64,000 nt of DNA from Phytohabitans suffuscus (GCF_011764565.1 NZ_AP022871.1:6634320-6698319); one strand, 5' to 3'; positions 26,306 through 36,008 are shown, counted from the first letter of the stretch. The notes: generated from the letters alone by a model not told the origin. Translations and numbers: made by a program.

Positions 26306-27802
26306 ATGCCGAGTAGGGTCTACTTCTCCGACTACTTCCGCGTATCCGAGGATGATCTTGACGCGCACGGGGCGTTGAATATTTGCCTGGTGTCCGACCT
26401 GCCGATGTTCATCGATCCATTCTTGCTCTTTCAAAGCAGTAAGCCTGCATATCAAGATTTGCACGATGCCATGATCCGTTACCTGGTCTTCTTGAGAAGC
26501 CACGCGGAGATTGCATCACGAAATAGAGGGCTCTTAAAGGAGTGGTTCTACTTTGCGGAGGTTAGGCAAAACTGGCTCGGCTTCGCCTTTCTGGGCAATC
26601 GAGGTCGTGGACCTGGAAGGAAGTTTGCGGAATCTCTCATACGGAACCTTAACGTCTTCGTCGGAGACCAAGATTCTGTACACTTGGAACAGATTCGCTT
26701 AGTTGACGACGGTGTTGGACAGGATGGAGTAAGCGACTTTGCCACCAACATGATCAAAGGGTATCTACTGGAATATACGCAGGAGTTTGCCCGACGGCAC
26801 ATCGATCCCGACCTCCGCAGGCGGTTTGTAGTCGAGCGGGTGAGGTTTGACTTTAATACTGAAACCTGGGTCAGTGGCACTTATGAACTGCCGTTCTTGG
26901 ATCCAGAGAAGACTGGGGCATCGACACGACGGCGCAACCGGCGCACGGATGTAGGCGAATATGTGCTGCTGACTCCTACGGATCTTCTTTCGCGAAATGA
27001 TACCTTTATCAATCGAGAAGACTTGCTGCGTAACTTCGACAAGGTTGTGAAGTCCTGCGAGAATGAGAACCTTCGCGCCAAGATCAATGAGTATTTCAAC
27101 AAAAAGTTGATGGAGGTTGAGGGAGAGAGTCCGCGCCTAGAGGCAATTACGCAAACGTTATGGCGCTTCCCGGACCTGTATGAGCTGTACCTTAAGCTGA
27201 AAGAGCGCGAAGCGCAGACTGCGAATAGGCAAAATAGGGATGATGTTGACTACATAACAACCGTATTCGTCACCAGGGTTCGGGAGATCATCAATGAGTT
27301 GGAGCGGCGAACGGACTTCTACTCACACTCTCCCGACAGTCACGGAGAGGCGCTCAAGCGAGTCTGGGCATTCAAGCGATACGTTGAGGATCAAGACGGA
27401 TATCGCGTGATAAACCGTAGAGGCAAGCCGTTCAGCGACGAAATGGAGGTTCAGCTGTTCTTTGGGCTCATCTGGTACGGAACTACGTTTGATGTAAACC
27501 GAGAGCCTAATAATGGGAGAGGGCCGGTTGACTTCAAGGTCTCATACGGGCGCGATAAGGCGCTTGTAGAGTTGAAACTGGCTAGCAACTCAAAGCTTGA
27601 GATGAATTTACAGAAGCAGGTTGCTATTTACGAGAAAGCAAACCAGACTCAAAAATCAATTAAGGTAATCATCTTCTATACGGAGAGGCAGGAGGCTAGG
27701 GTGCGAGATATTCTCAAGAAGCTAGAGCTCGATCAGGACCCGAGCATCGTTTTGGTTGATGCTCGTGATGATAATAAGCCCTCTGCTTCGAAGGCGAAGT
27801 AG
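26306..27802 (+). CDS. Hypothetical protein with C-terminal PD-(D/E)XK-like nuclease signature
   Basis: 498 aa from ATG 26306. G+C is visibly lower than everything around it (many AAT, TTT, ATT codons), so recent transfer is likely. The first ~350 residues are unfamiliar (MPSRVYFSDYFRVSEDDLDA, then charged helices such as NKKLMEVEGESPRLEAITQT). Near residues 410-430, GPVDFKVSYGRDKALVELKL fits the D-x(n)-ExK core of PD-(D/E)XK nucleases, followed by a Gln/Lys helix (EMNLQKQVAIYEKANQTQKS). This could be a restriction-like effector. It is convergent with the 1239-aa gene at 27939, which also ends in such a core. No methyltransferase partner is visible. Confidence 0.6.
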   Translation: MPSRVYFSDYFRVSEDDLDAHGALNICLVSDLPMFIDPFLLFQSSKPAYQDLHDAMIRYLVFLRSHAEIASRNRGLLKEWFYFAEVRQNWLGFAFLGNRGRGPGRKFAESLIRNLNVFVGDQDSVHLEQIRLVDDGVGQDGVSDFATNMIKGYLLEYTQEFARRHIDPDLRRRFVVERVRFDFNTETWVSGTYELPFLDPEKTGASTRRRNRRTDVGEYVLLTPTDLLSRNDTFINREDLLRNFDKVVKSCENENLRAKINEYFNKKLMEVEGESPRLEAITQTLWRFPDLYELYLKLKEREAQTANRQNRDDVDYITTVFVTRVREIINELERRTDFYSHSPDSHGEALKRVWAFKRYVEDQDGYRVINRRGKPFSDEMEVQLFFGLIWYGTTFDVNREPNNGRGPVDFKVSYGRDKALVELKLASNSKLEMNLQKQVAIYEKANQTQKSIKVIIFYTERQEARVRDILKKLELDQDPSIVLVDARDDNKPSASKAK

Positions 27803-27938
27803 GAACGAATGTAGCCGAGAGCGAGGCCGATCTGCCGCTCAGCGCGACTACCGCCACCCGGCAAAGACATCCGCACCGGCCCGGGTGGGGCCGAGCCAGT
27901 CCGCGGGGCGGCAAGAAACAGGATCGGTCAGCTCTGTG

Positions 27939-30900
27939 TCATGCCGTGGGGCGTGACGGTGGATTCGGCGCGACGACATTTGGAAGGTTCTCCAGGACCA
28001 CAAACGGTACGGCCGACGGTGCAACGAACGCTGCCGCGGCGGGAGTTCGGGTAACGAACAGGCCCTTGACGGTGCGTGGGCGTGTGTCCATGCGCAGAGC
28101 GGCCATGACGGCCGGTACGTCGGCGGCGACGGCCGCCACCTTGCCGAGGAGCTTGTTGATCTCACCCCTGGGCCCGTGGAAATTAGCAACCGACCGGGCA
28201 ATCTCGGCAGGGGTGTAGACCTCGGCGAGATCCTTGTCGTCGATTACCCAGAGGATGTCATCGTTTGGGTGGGCGGCTACATGGTCAATCTCGCCGGGCA
28301 GCGAGCCTAGCCCGAGTACGTGGGCGTCGTGGGGCTTGACTCGGCTTTGCACACGCAGGCCGAGGGTTTGGAGGCGTCGGTGCGTCTCGTCCTCCAGAAC
28401 GCGGGTGCGACGGAGCCTTACCTGATCGAGCGCTCGCCGTACGTGCGGCAGACCCTCGAGTCGCCGCGGAGCCCAGGGCAGCAAGCCATCGAAGACATAC
28501 TGAGTAAGGACCTCGCCGGTCATGTCGGCGTTCCAGGGCAGCAACATGACGGTGCCGTCACCCAACTGGATCACCGGGCGAGTCATTAGCCGATGATCGC
28601 GCGCGCGTCCCTTCCACGGCTGTACCCCCTCGGCGGCGAGGTTGGCGCCGCGCAGGCTGAGAGCTTCGACCGCGGCCGCCGCCTCGCTGGTGTCGATGTC
28701 GAATTCACCAGCGATCTGTTGAACGAGGTCTTGCGTACTCACCGTGGCGATTGGCCGGTCGTCGGTCACCGGCCACTGAGTTAGCAGGACGCAGGTCGCC
28801 AGGATGGCGTGGACGGTGCAGCCGAGGTCGGTCCGCATCGCGTCGTCGATGCCGGCCAGCGTTGGGTCGATGTCGGCCAGGCTCCGGGTCTGGCCGTCTG
28901 CGTTGTGCTGGTCAGCCGCCTCGTCCGCATCGTGGCCTTGGTGTCGGCGGTCAACTCGTTCGTCGTCATCGGTGCCAGGGTTCGGGCTGTCCGTAGTGGC
29001 CGTCGTGGCGAGCCGGCTGTGACGGCGGCGGGCGTCGTTGAAGGCCACCATGTCGAGGACCGGAGTGTCGGCGGCGACTCGGGTGACCTCGTAGGAATCG
29101 GAGATTTCAGTAGCGTCGCCGTCGATGTTCCAGCGCAGCGCGTCGCTACGGATCGTGGCTTCGACGTAGAGGGCGCCTAGCGCGAGCAGCGTGCTCCATT
29201 CGATGTCGTCGGGCGTCCTGGTGCCGCTGGGCTCAGTGGCGAGGGTGACCTCCAGCACCGCGGCAAGGGTGGCCCGCTGCGCTGCCATCTCGCCGTCACG
29301 CTCGCTCAGGTTGTCGTCGATGTTGGGGGTACGCCACATATGCCGGTGCCGCCAGCGGTCCTGCCGCGCTTGCTTGCGGCACGCGGTGACGGCCTCGAGC
29401 TCGGTGCCCGCGCGCTTCAGTATGGCCGCAGAGGAGAAGGCCGTTAGCGCGCTCCGCATCCGTTTCATCAGCCATGGCGCCACGATCTTGGTTTCGAAGT
29501 CCATGGCTGCCGCTCCGCGGTGCAGGCCGGGCGGCTCTCCAGTCGCCCGAATGTGTTCGGCGAATTGTCGGCGCACCCTTGATCGAGCCCAGTCGGGGGT
29601 GGGCCGGGGCTGATGTAGGTGCTGTGCACGCTGTACCAGGGGCCCCTGGCTGAGCGCGAACACCGGTGGGGCACTACTCCATTGAGCGGCGAGGCGGTCC
29701 ACCGGATCGAGATCCGCTTCGTCCTTGGCCAGTCGACGCAGACCTCCGCATAGCAGCTCGCCGAGGCGTCGCTGTATCCATCCGGGATCCACGATCTCGG
29801 CCTCAGGAAGCTGCGCCGTCCAGGCGATGTGGAGCGTACCGTCGTCCGTGGTGTCGGTCAGCCGCAGTGGATCACCCGCGTCATCGGCAAAATCGAGCCG
29901 GGCGACCAGTGCATCTCGTCCCACCGCCTGGAGTGCGGCCGCAGTCGCCTCCCGAACGTGCATGATGGCCCAACACAATGTTCCGGGGACGTCGGCGGCC
30001 AGCGCTCGTAGATCCTCGGGCACCGGCTCGGTGCCCGTCGCCGCGATCACGCTGCCTTCCAGCAGGGCGAGGTGCCACAACTCCATCTCGCTGGTCAGCG
30101 CCATCACCTTGTCACCGCTTTCGTCAAAACCGGCCAGCGCCGCCGCGGGTGGTAGTCCGAGCCGGTGCAGCGCGTGTTCGATGCGCGCTCGCCCTGCCGC
30201 CTCATCCCATTCCCCGCCGGCCTGGTGCGGTGCAACGTAGATGGCGGTCGGGGCCTGCCCGGCGTGGTGCAGTGCTTGGCCGTTGCTCCGCCAAACCTCC
30301 CAGGCGTCTACCTTGTCCCACCCGAGCAACTCCGTACCGCCGGGTGGCCGCTGCAGATCCCTACAAAATGCAAACAGTTCGTCCGCGTACTTACAGGTGT
30401 CACTTACCCTGGATAGATCATCTAAGGTAAGCATCGCCGCCCGGGTTCGGAGGCCGATCCTCGCGGCGCTCGCCGGGGCGGCGACAACCAGGCGTACCAC
30501 CTCGGCGTCACGGGGCACCACAAGCGGCCCACTCGCCGTCGTGAGCCGCGCTCCGGGCCGCACTGCCGCCACGGCTTGCCCAGCCGCGTCGGTGTCACAG
30601 TCCCGGCCGAGGGTCGCCGCGACGCCCACGGCGAGGACGTGTCGCTCTCCGAACGGAACCAGCAGCGCCGGTCCGGCCGGGCTGTGCACCAGGTGTAACG
30701 GCGGCATGTCGCGGATGCGGTCGAGCAGCCGGGTGGTCTCACGGCGGGCCAGGTTGAGCCAACGCGCCGCCGCAGCGGGTTCCTTGCGCATTGCCGACTC
30801 CGCTAGGACGCCCGTCGCCCTTTCCCACGCTTCGGCGATGTACGGTAGCGGCAGCGCCAGCCGCCGCCCGTCAGCGGCTGCAGCCGCGACTGCGGTGCCG

Positions 30901-31658
30901 AAACAGGTATCGACCAGATCCTGCCGTGTGTGCGCGCGCAAGTCGGCCGGAGAGACTGTTGCCCACTCCAACGCCGCCCTTGCCCGCTCCGGATGCAGAT
31001 GAGGCGCGTCCAGACCGAGCCACTCCACAACCCCGCCGGCTGCGGCCACCTCAGCCGCGGTCACTGGCGGCGGCGTTCCGATCATCGGGATGTCCCCGTC
31101 CGGCCACGCCGGGGCGAGCAGCCCCACCGCCCGGTCGGTGTGGGTAAGGCATACCGATATGAAGTCACCCATTCCGAATCCGAAGTGCGAGATCAGGCTT
31201 CGGTCGATGGCGATGGCCACCAGTTCGGCACGCCGTACCGCCGCGACGGGACGCTCCAGCATGCCCGGATACAGCCGGTACACCTGGCCACCGAACCGTC
31301 CAACCGCAGGCAGCCGAGGATCCCGCGGCCGGGCGTCCTCCATCCGCGCCAACGCAAAGGTCTGGCCCTCCAACAGGGCCAGAACTTCAGACACTCCACC
31401 GTCGACCACCCCGTGGCCTCGCCCGGCTCCCGCCGCACGAAGCGCAACCTCAACTGCCGGACCGAGCGTGAGGTGCCGGTGCAGACCCATCGGAGACGAC
31501 GTCAGCGCGTGGACCACGGCCAGCGGATCGCCGAGCCCGGCTAGGACCTCAAGGAGGCGTTCAGCACGGGCGCGCCGCGTGTCACGCCGTCGCCGCTCGT
31601 CCTGCCGCCGCCGGCCCGCCTTCTTCGCCTGCTTGCCCAAAACGTGCTCCGTACTCAC
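27939..31658 (-). CDS. Large hypothetical protein, 1239 aa, nuclease-like C terminus
   Basis: Start GTG 31658. The N-terminal 35 residues are extremely basic (KQAKKAGRRRQDERRRRDTR). Most of the protein has no motif I know. A hydrophilic His/Asp-rich linker lies near residues 890-930. At ~1119-1145, LPGEIDHVAAHPNDDILWVI followed by DDKDL matches the arrangement of PD-(D/E)XK nuclease cores (Asp, then D-x-K), in which Glu is often replaced by Asp. Large actinobacterial proteins with a terminal Mrr/VRR-like nuclease are frequent in defence islands. The gene is isolated: a hairpin at 31834-31870 separates it from the pseudogene upstream. Confidence 0.6.
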   Translation of the reverse strand: MSTEHVLGKQAKKAGRRRQDERRRRDTRRARAERLLEVLAGLGDPLAVVHALTSSPMGLHRHLTLGPAVEVALRAAGAGRGHGVVDGGVSEVLALLEGQTFALARMEDARPRDPRLPAVGRFGGQVYRLYPGMLERPVAAVRRAELVAIAIDRSLISHFGFGMGDFISVCLTHTDRAVGLLAPAWPDGDIPMIGTPPPVTAAEVAAAGGVVEWLGLDAPHLHPERARAALEWATVSPADLRAHTRQDLVDTCFGTAVAAAAADGRRLALPLPYIAEAWERATGVLAESAMRKEPAAAARWLNLARRETTRLLDRIRDMPPLHLVHSPAGPALLVPFGERHVLAVGVAATLGRDCDTDAAGQAVAAVRPGARLTTASGPLVVPRDAEVVRLVVAAPASAARIGLRTRAAMLTLDDLSRVSDTCKYADELFAFCRDLQRPPGGTELLGWDKVDAWEVWRSNGQALHHAGQAPTAIYVAPHQAGGEWDEAAGRARIEHALHRLGLPPAAALAGFDESGDKVMALTSEMELWHLALLEGSVIAATGTEPVPEDLRALAADVPGTLCWAIMHVREATAAALQAVGRDALVARLDFADDAGDPLRLTDTTDDGTLHIAWTAQLPEAEIVDPGWIQRRLGELLCGGLRRLAKDEADLDPVDRLAAQWSSAPPVFALSQGPLVQRAQHLHQPRPTPDWARSRVRRQFAEHIRATGEPPGLHRGAAAMDFETKIVAPWLMKRMRSALTAFSSAAILKRAGTELEAVTACRKQARQDRWRHRHMWRTPNIDDNLSERDGEMAAQRATLAAVLEVTLATEPSGTRTPDDIEWSTLLALGALYVEATIRSDALRWNIDGDATEISDSYEVTRVAADTPVLDMVAFNDARRRHSRLATTATTDSPNPGTDDDERVDRRHQGHDADEAADQHNADGQTRSLADIDPTLAGIDDAMRTDLGCTVHAILATCVLLTQWPVTDDRPIATVSTQDLVQQIAGEFDIDTSEAAAAVEALSLRGANLAAEGVQPWKGRARDHRLMTRPVIQLGDGTVMLLPWNADMTGEVLTQYVFDGLLPWAPRRLEGLPHVRRALDQVRLRRTRVLEDETHRRLQTLGLRVQSRVKPHDAHVLGLGSLPGEIDHVAAHPNDDILWVIDDKDLAEVYTPAEIARSVANFHGPRGEINKLLGKVAAVAADVPAVMAALRMDTRPRTVKGLFVTRTPAAAAFVAPSAVPFVVLENLPNVVAPNPPSRPTA

Positions 31659-31833
31659 ATGACACTTCGTTCCACCGCCGTGCCGGCGCTGTCTCCACCG
31701 TCGGTGCCATCAGGCACGGTAGGCCCTGGGCCGAGATCGACGACACCGAAATTAGGAAAACGTCGCCACCGCTCCGCTCCGCCGGTTGACGACCACCCTG
31801 GGCTCTCTCTCCGGCTGAATCACTAACGTGAAC

Positions 31834-31870
31834 ACCGATGTGGGGCCGCCAATGGCAGCCCCACATCGGT
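31834..31870. terminator. Stem-loop, 13-bp perfect stem
   Basis: ACCGATGTGGGGC (31834-31846) pairs perfectly with GCCCCACATCGGT (31858-31870) around an 11-nt loop. It lies between the 5' end of the 1239-aa gene and the 3' end of the degraded DUF2637 copy, the right place to stop leftward transcription from the latter. No T-run follows, so terminator function is inferred. Confidence 0.55.
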
Positions 31871-31966
31871 CGTGGCCTTATCCAATTCTGACGCCCATCC
31901 GCCCTCAGCCACCCACTGCCTCGACGTTGGCGGGACCTGCCGCATCAGAGTGCCCGGGATCTGCCC

Positions 31967-32692
31967 TCAGCATGGCCAGCAGTGATACCCGAGCGTTTCG
32001 CATCGGTGGCCGTTGTTGCGGAGCTGCTCGTCGAGGGTGTCGCGGGTCAGCGACCGACCCTGGCCGAGCACAGCATCCCGGGCTTGGCGGGCTCCCGGAA
32101 GCAACGCGGCGACGTCGGTCACCGTCGTGTCGCCGCCGGCTGGGCGCAGGGCTGGCTCAGGATGTCCTCCCCGTCGCCGCTGGATCGGTCCGGCGAGCGG
32201 TTCATGATCGTCCCCATCGTCCCGCTCCTGCGCGGGACGATTATCGCCGAGCGGGGTCAGTGGAGAGGCATCCGCCGCGCCGCCGGCGCCGTCCCTGGGA
32301 CGTTCGCTTGACGCGTGGCTGGGCTGGCTTGGTGTAGCCCGGCCGAGTGCGATCTTCACCATGCCCAAAAGCCGACTGCCGGTAGGCAGCGGCGATCCAG
32401 CCGACCACTGAGCGTTCGGCCTCCACGACCTGTGCGGAGATGGACAGCGCGACCGCGCATGCCAGCACGGTGGCTGGGAAGAGGACACGTTTGTGCTGGC
32501 GCTTGCGGCGGCGGACCTCCAGTCCGGGCGCGATGGACATCAACTCCAAACCACCGCCTCCGCCCAGGCCAGCCAGCTGCCCTGGCCGTGGGCGGCAGCA
32601 ACGTTGTGCAAATGGCTAAAGCTCGCCGCTCCGGCCGCGACGCCGATGGTAAACATGATGACAATCTGTACGACCCCCTCAACCTGGGCTGA
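31967..32692 (-). pseudogene. Degraded second copy of the DUF2637 membrane-protein gene
   Basis: Clear homology to the intact gene at 1122-1985, broken into at least three frames: QVEGVVQIVIMFTIGVAAGA from ~32690 until a stop at 32540; then MELMSIAPGLEVRRRKRQHK and AQVVEAERSVVGWIAAAY in a second frame; then GMVKIALGRATPSQPSHASS and LTRDTLDEQLRNNGH in a third, ending at 31967. The order of membrane segments is the same. It is evidence that a second integrative element, or a duplicated end of the same one, once lay here. Confidence 0.8.
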
Positions 32693-32723
32693 CTTCGTGT
32701 CGGGCGTCGCGATTATTGAGGGG

Positions 32724-33353
32724 TCATTTCTGACCACCGCCCCGAGCCCGGTACGCCGGTTTGGGCAGGTCAACATAGTCTTCAATAATCAGCGTTGCCG
32801 GGCTCAGCGTAGGTGGGGATGTGTTGCGATCTCCCATACCGGCCAGGATGATCCGGAATCCGTGTAAGCCGTGTGCCGCTGCGAGACAGAGGATCACTGC
32901 CGCGGTGATCGCGCCGCCGGCGAGCGCGCCCACGGCGACCGCGGCCGACGTGCCGTGCAGGACGAGGATCGCCACGATCGCGCCGGTGGCCGAGCCGGAC
33001 GTGAACCCGATGATGTCCGGGCTGCCCAGCGGGTTGCGGGTGACGCTTTGAAACAGTGCGCCACTGATGCCGAGGGCGGCCCCGACGAGTACCGCGGCGG
33101 CGAGTCGCGGCAGGCGAACGTGGTTGACGGTGTAGGCCAGTGCCCGTGGGCCGTCACCGGTCAGCGCGGCGAGCACGTCGCTGACCGATGCCCGGTAGCT
33201 GCCGGTGACCAGTGTCCAGAAGCCGACCACGACGATCGCCGCGACCAGGACGATCGATACCCACAGGGTGCGGCGCTGCAGGCGAACCGAGATCCGGTTC
33301 GGGGCCAGCCGCACGACCTGGTACGGAGAGTGCGGTGTTCGGGCCCGGCTCAT
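32724..33353 (-). pseudogene. Truncated FecCD-type siderophore ABC permease
   Basis: From ATG 33353 (MSRARTPHSPYQVVRLAPNR) the sequence is a normal FecCD permease N terminus: one helix at ~30-50, SVSDVLAALTGDG, VRLPRLAAAVLVGAALGISG and FQSVTRNPLGSPDIIGFTSG. Homology stops after HGFRIILAGMG (near 32832), about halfway through the usual ~340 residues; the frame then runs through unrelated sequence to 32724. The missing half marks a deletion or insertion junction at ~32830. It cannot make a functional transporter. The start overlaps the stop of the preceding frame (ATGA), as in intact fepDG-type operons. Confidence 0.8.
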
Positions 33354-34364
33354 GGCGCGGCAATCCGGCGTCGTCCCGCGAGCGCGATCAGCGCCGGCGC
33401 GCCCAGTACGGCGGTGACGATACCGACCTCCAGTTCGCGCCACGGTCCATAGTCGTGGGTGGGGTCGTACGTGCCGGGAAGTTCTGACCGATAGGTTCGC
33501 TCAATGGGATCCGCCTTGGACCGGCGGGAGTACAACCAGAAGTTCGGCCACCGGGCCAGGTCGTCCTGAGCGGTCACAAGCATCGCCTCGCGAGCCGTCG
33601 GGCCTTCCACGATCAACTGCGAGCGGACCCAACTGACCAGATCATCGCGAGCGAGGTCCCGGCGGGTGACCGCCTCGACGGCACGAGCACCGGCGGCGAC
33701 GCCCAGCTGCACTGGGACGGGCACGACTACGCCAGCTTCGATCAGCGGCCGCAAGGCGTACTGCTCGGCGAGGGCGTCTTGGAGCGCATCGTCGGATCGG
33801 TCGTCGATGAGCGCGCTGAAAACGCGGTCCGGAACGCAGACGTGGTCGGCCCACAGCAGGGTCTGGCCGAGAGTAGGCGGGTGGGTTCGACCTCGTCGTT
33901 CGACAACACCGTCGGCCGCGGCTCCGGCTGACCCGCGATGCCGGTCAGCGTGTGCAGGACCGCGACGCTGATCCCGCAGACCGCTTCGGCCAAAGCGTCG
34001 CGGTCGCCGATGCGGTGGGCGGGTCCCCCGACATGGTCGTATAGGTCGAAGCGCTCAAGGGCAGCTGCGTTGCGGGTACGGCAGCGGCGAGCAACGCTTG
34101 CACGGCCGGGGACACACTGACAGGTCGGGTCTGCGGTCGGCCGGTCGGCATAGAGAACCAGGCGCCGGCCTGCGGACCGTCGACCAGGGCCGAGCGCGCA
34201 ACGCTCGTATTCGGCGACAGCCAGATCGTCGCCGCGCCGTCATCACGTTCGATCGGCTCACCTGGGACAGAACGTGGCCGGACGGCCCCATGGCATGCCT
34301 TGTACTTAGCGTCCGCGCCGCACCAGCAGCGGTCGTTGCGGGCGAAGGGTACGAGTGGATCCAT
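33350..34364 (-). pseudogene. Frameshifted SEC-C motif gene fused to a FecCD permease tail
   Basis: ATG 34364 (GGAG just upstream) starts MDPLVPFARNDRCWCGADAK, and the next residues YKACHG complete a SEC-C zinc-binding motif (CxC...CH). The frame changes near 34060 (ATQLPL to LERFDLYDHVGG) and again near 33890 (SNDEVE to PPTLGQTLLWADH). The last ~26 residues before the stop at 33350, EVGIVTAVLGAPALIALAGR, are the C-terminal helix of a FecCD permease, not part of a SEC-C protein. So a deletion joined the two genes at about 33430. The remnant is decayed and the product unlikely to work. Confidence 0.65.
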
Positions 34365-34992
34365 CGGCTCCAGTGTCGCAGCGGTCGGCCACAGGCCCTT
34401 TGGCCATGGTGGCCAGCCATGCAGCGAAAAGATCGAGAACTTCGTCGGAGAAATCGCGCCGAACGAATGCGGGGGACCGAGACCAGGCGACCGGTCCAAT
34501 TGGTCGCGCCGACTGACGGAGGCTCGTGTGCCGGCCCGCCAAATCCACGCCCGGACGTGTCCCGCATCCTGCGAACCATGGGCGCCGCAGCGGCACCGCG
34601 TAACACGAGAACCGGTGCGGGGAGTGGCGCGCCGACCGCCGAGCCGGTCACCGCCGGCCGACCTAAGCAAGCCGATGCTCTCGTCGAGTCGGGCGCGAAC
34701 GTGCCGACTGCGCGGTACGCGACGAGACTTTGGCCCTCCTTGCCTGCTGGGGCCCGCGAACCCGGGCTCACCGGTCCCCGGGGTGTGGATGTGCGCAGGT
34801 CACGAACGTCGTCGGGCCAAACCATCAGGATCGGCTAACAGCCTAGCGACGATGAACCGGAGACCATCACGTGCGATCCCGGCGGTGCGTCACGGCTGCC
34901 CTGGTAAACGGGGGGGTTCCGGGGGGTGCGGGACTAGCGCAACAACGCGCTTCGATGTCACTGTGGCGTTTATGCAGGTCAAGTGGCATTCG
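34365..34992. other. Intergenic stretch between accessory region and tRNA
   Basis: No gene with a start signal or recognisable product. Long open frames on both strands here are composition artefacts. The segment just left of the tRNA 3' end (34900-34992) has G-runs (GGGGGGG at ~34911-34917) and would contain the element attachment junction if the tRNA is the integration site; no repeat of the tRNA 3' end is found elsewhere in the window. Confidence 0.45.
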
Positions 34993-35069
34993 TGGTGCCC
35001 CCGGTGGGATTCGAACCCACACTGTCGGAGGTTTGAGCTCCGTTCCTCTGCCGGTTGGGATACGGGGAC
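34993..35069 (-). tRNA. tRNA with anticodon CAA (Leu codon UUG) but class I variable loop
   Basis: Read leftward from 35069: acceptor GTCCCCG, TA, D stem TCCC with loop AACCGGCAG, anticodon stem CGGAG, loop CTCAAAC (anticodon CAA), CTCCG, variable loop ACAGT, T arm GTGGG-TTCGAAT-CCCAC, acceptor CGGGGGC, discriminator A at 34996 and encoded CCA at 34993-34995. All stems pair (one mismatch in the D stem, one G-U in the acceptor). Bacterial tRNA-Leu normally has a long variable arm; this has five bases, so charging with leucine should not be assumed. The 3' end faces the accessory region, as expected for an integration target. Confidence 0.85.
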
Positions 35070-35189
35070 GGCGGTCGGGTCGGGCCCTGACCGCGACCAG
35101 ACTACCCACTACGCTGAGGGCGGCGGCACCCGACCGGTCGGAGTGTCGGCGGCAAAGGTCACCGGGGAGCACGGCGAGGGTAGGGGTTC

Positions 35190-35810
35190 GTGGCCGACAC
35201 GCAGGCGGTTGCCGAGCGCAGGCGGGTGCTGATCGCCGAGGACGAGGCGCTCATCCGTCTGGACCTGGCCGAGATGCTGGTCGAAGAGGGCTACGACGTG
35301 GTCGGCGAGGCGGGCGACGGCGAGACGGCCGTGCGGCTCGCCCTGGACCTCAAGCCCGACCTGGTCATCCTCGACATCAAGATGCCGATCATGGACGGGC
35401 TGGCCGCCGCCGAGCGGATCGCCGGGGAGCGGGTGGCGCCGGTGGTCATCCTCACCGCGTTCAGCCAGCGCGACCTGGTCGAGCGGGCCCGCGCGGCCGG
35501 CGCGATGGCCTACCTGGTCAAGCCGTTCCAGAAGAGCGACCTGGTGCCGGCGATCGAGATCGCCCTCTCCCGCTACCAGGAGATCGCCGCCCTGGAGTCC
35601 GAGGTGGCCGGGCTGAGCGACCGGCTGGAGACCCGGAAGGCCGTGGAGCGGGCCAAGGGGACACTCATGACCACTTACGGCATGACGGAGCCCCAGGCGT
35701 TCAAGTGGATCCAGCGGACCGCGATGGACCACCGCATGACCATGCGCGAGGTCGCTGAGCGGATCTTGACGGAAACCCCGAGCGAAGGCTCTGAGCAGCC
35801 AAAACAGTAG
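35190..35810 (+). CDS. pdtaR: Response regulator with ANTAR RNA-binding domain (PdtaR-like)
   Basis: 206 aa from GTG 35190. Receiver domain at ~12-125 with acidic pocket AEDEA, phospho-acceptor Asp62 in LVILDIKMPIMDG, Thr in VILTAF and Lys111 in LVKPFQ. A coiled linker leads to the ANTAR domain (~145-198; AVERAKGTLMTTYGMTEPQA, then MTMREVAERIL). In mycobacteria PdtaR, phosphorylated by PdtaS, binds paired hairpins in nascent transcripts to prevent termination. The gene next to liv transporter and polA is a conserved actinobacterial neighbourhood. No sensor kinase is adjacent. Confidence 0.9.
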   Translation: MADTQAVAERRRVLIAEDEALIRLDLAEMLVEEGYDVVGEAGDGETAVRLALDLKPDLVILDIKMPIMDGLAAAERIAGERVAPVVILTAFSQRDLVERARAAGAMAYLVKPFQKSDLVPAIEIALSRYQEIAALESEVAGLSDRLETRKAVERAKGTLMTTYGMTEPQAFKWIQRTAMDHRMTMREVAERILTETPSEGSEQPKQ

Positions 35811-36008
35811 AGCTTTATGACAGCGTTACCGTCGGAGCGAGCACGCTACGTAACGGTTTCGTCAACTGCTCCGCCAAGCCCTTACGGGCCGCCCGCCTGG
35901 TGAGATAGCGTCCCGGCGCAGACCGAGATAGCGGTCGGGCTCGTCTGTCCCGCAAGAGCCAATCGGCAGTGGGTGGTTCGGGCCATTTGATGGAGGAGGG
36001 TTCGAGCC

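Noticed and set aside
34098-35232. Long plus-strand frames across 34098-35232
   Set aside because: They run through the tRNA and into the pdtaR leader, lack ribosome-binding sites and encode Arg/Pro/Ser-rich text; the only sense signal in the region is the leftward SEC-C remnant.
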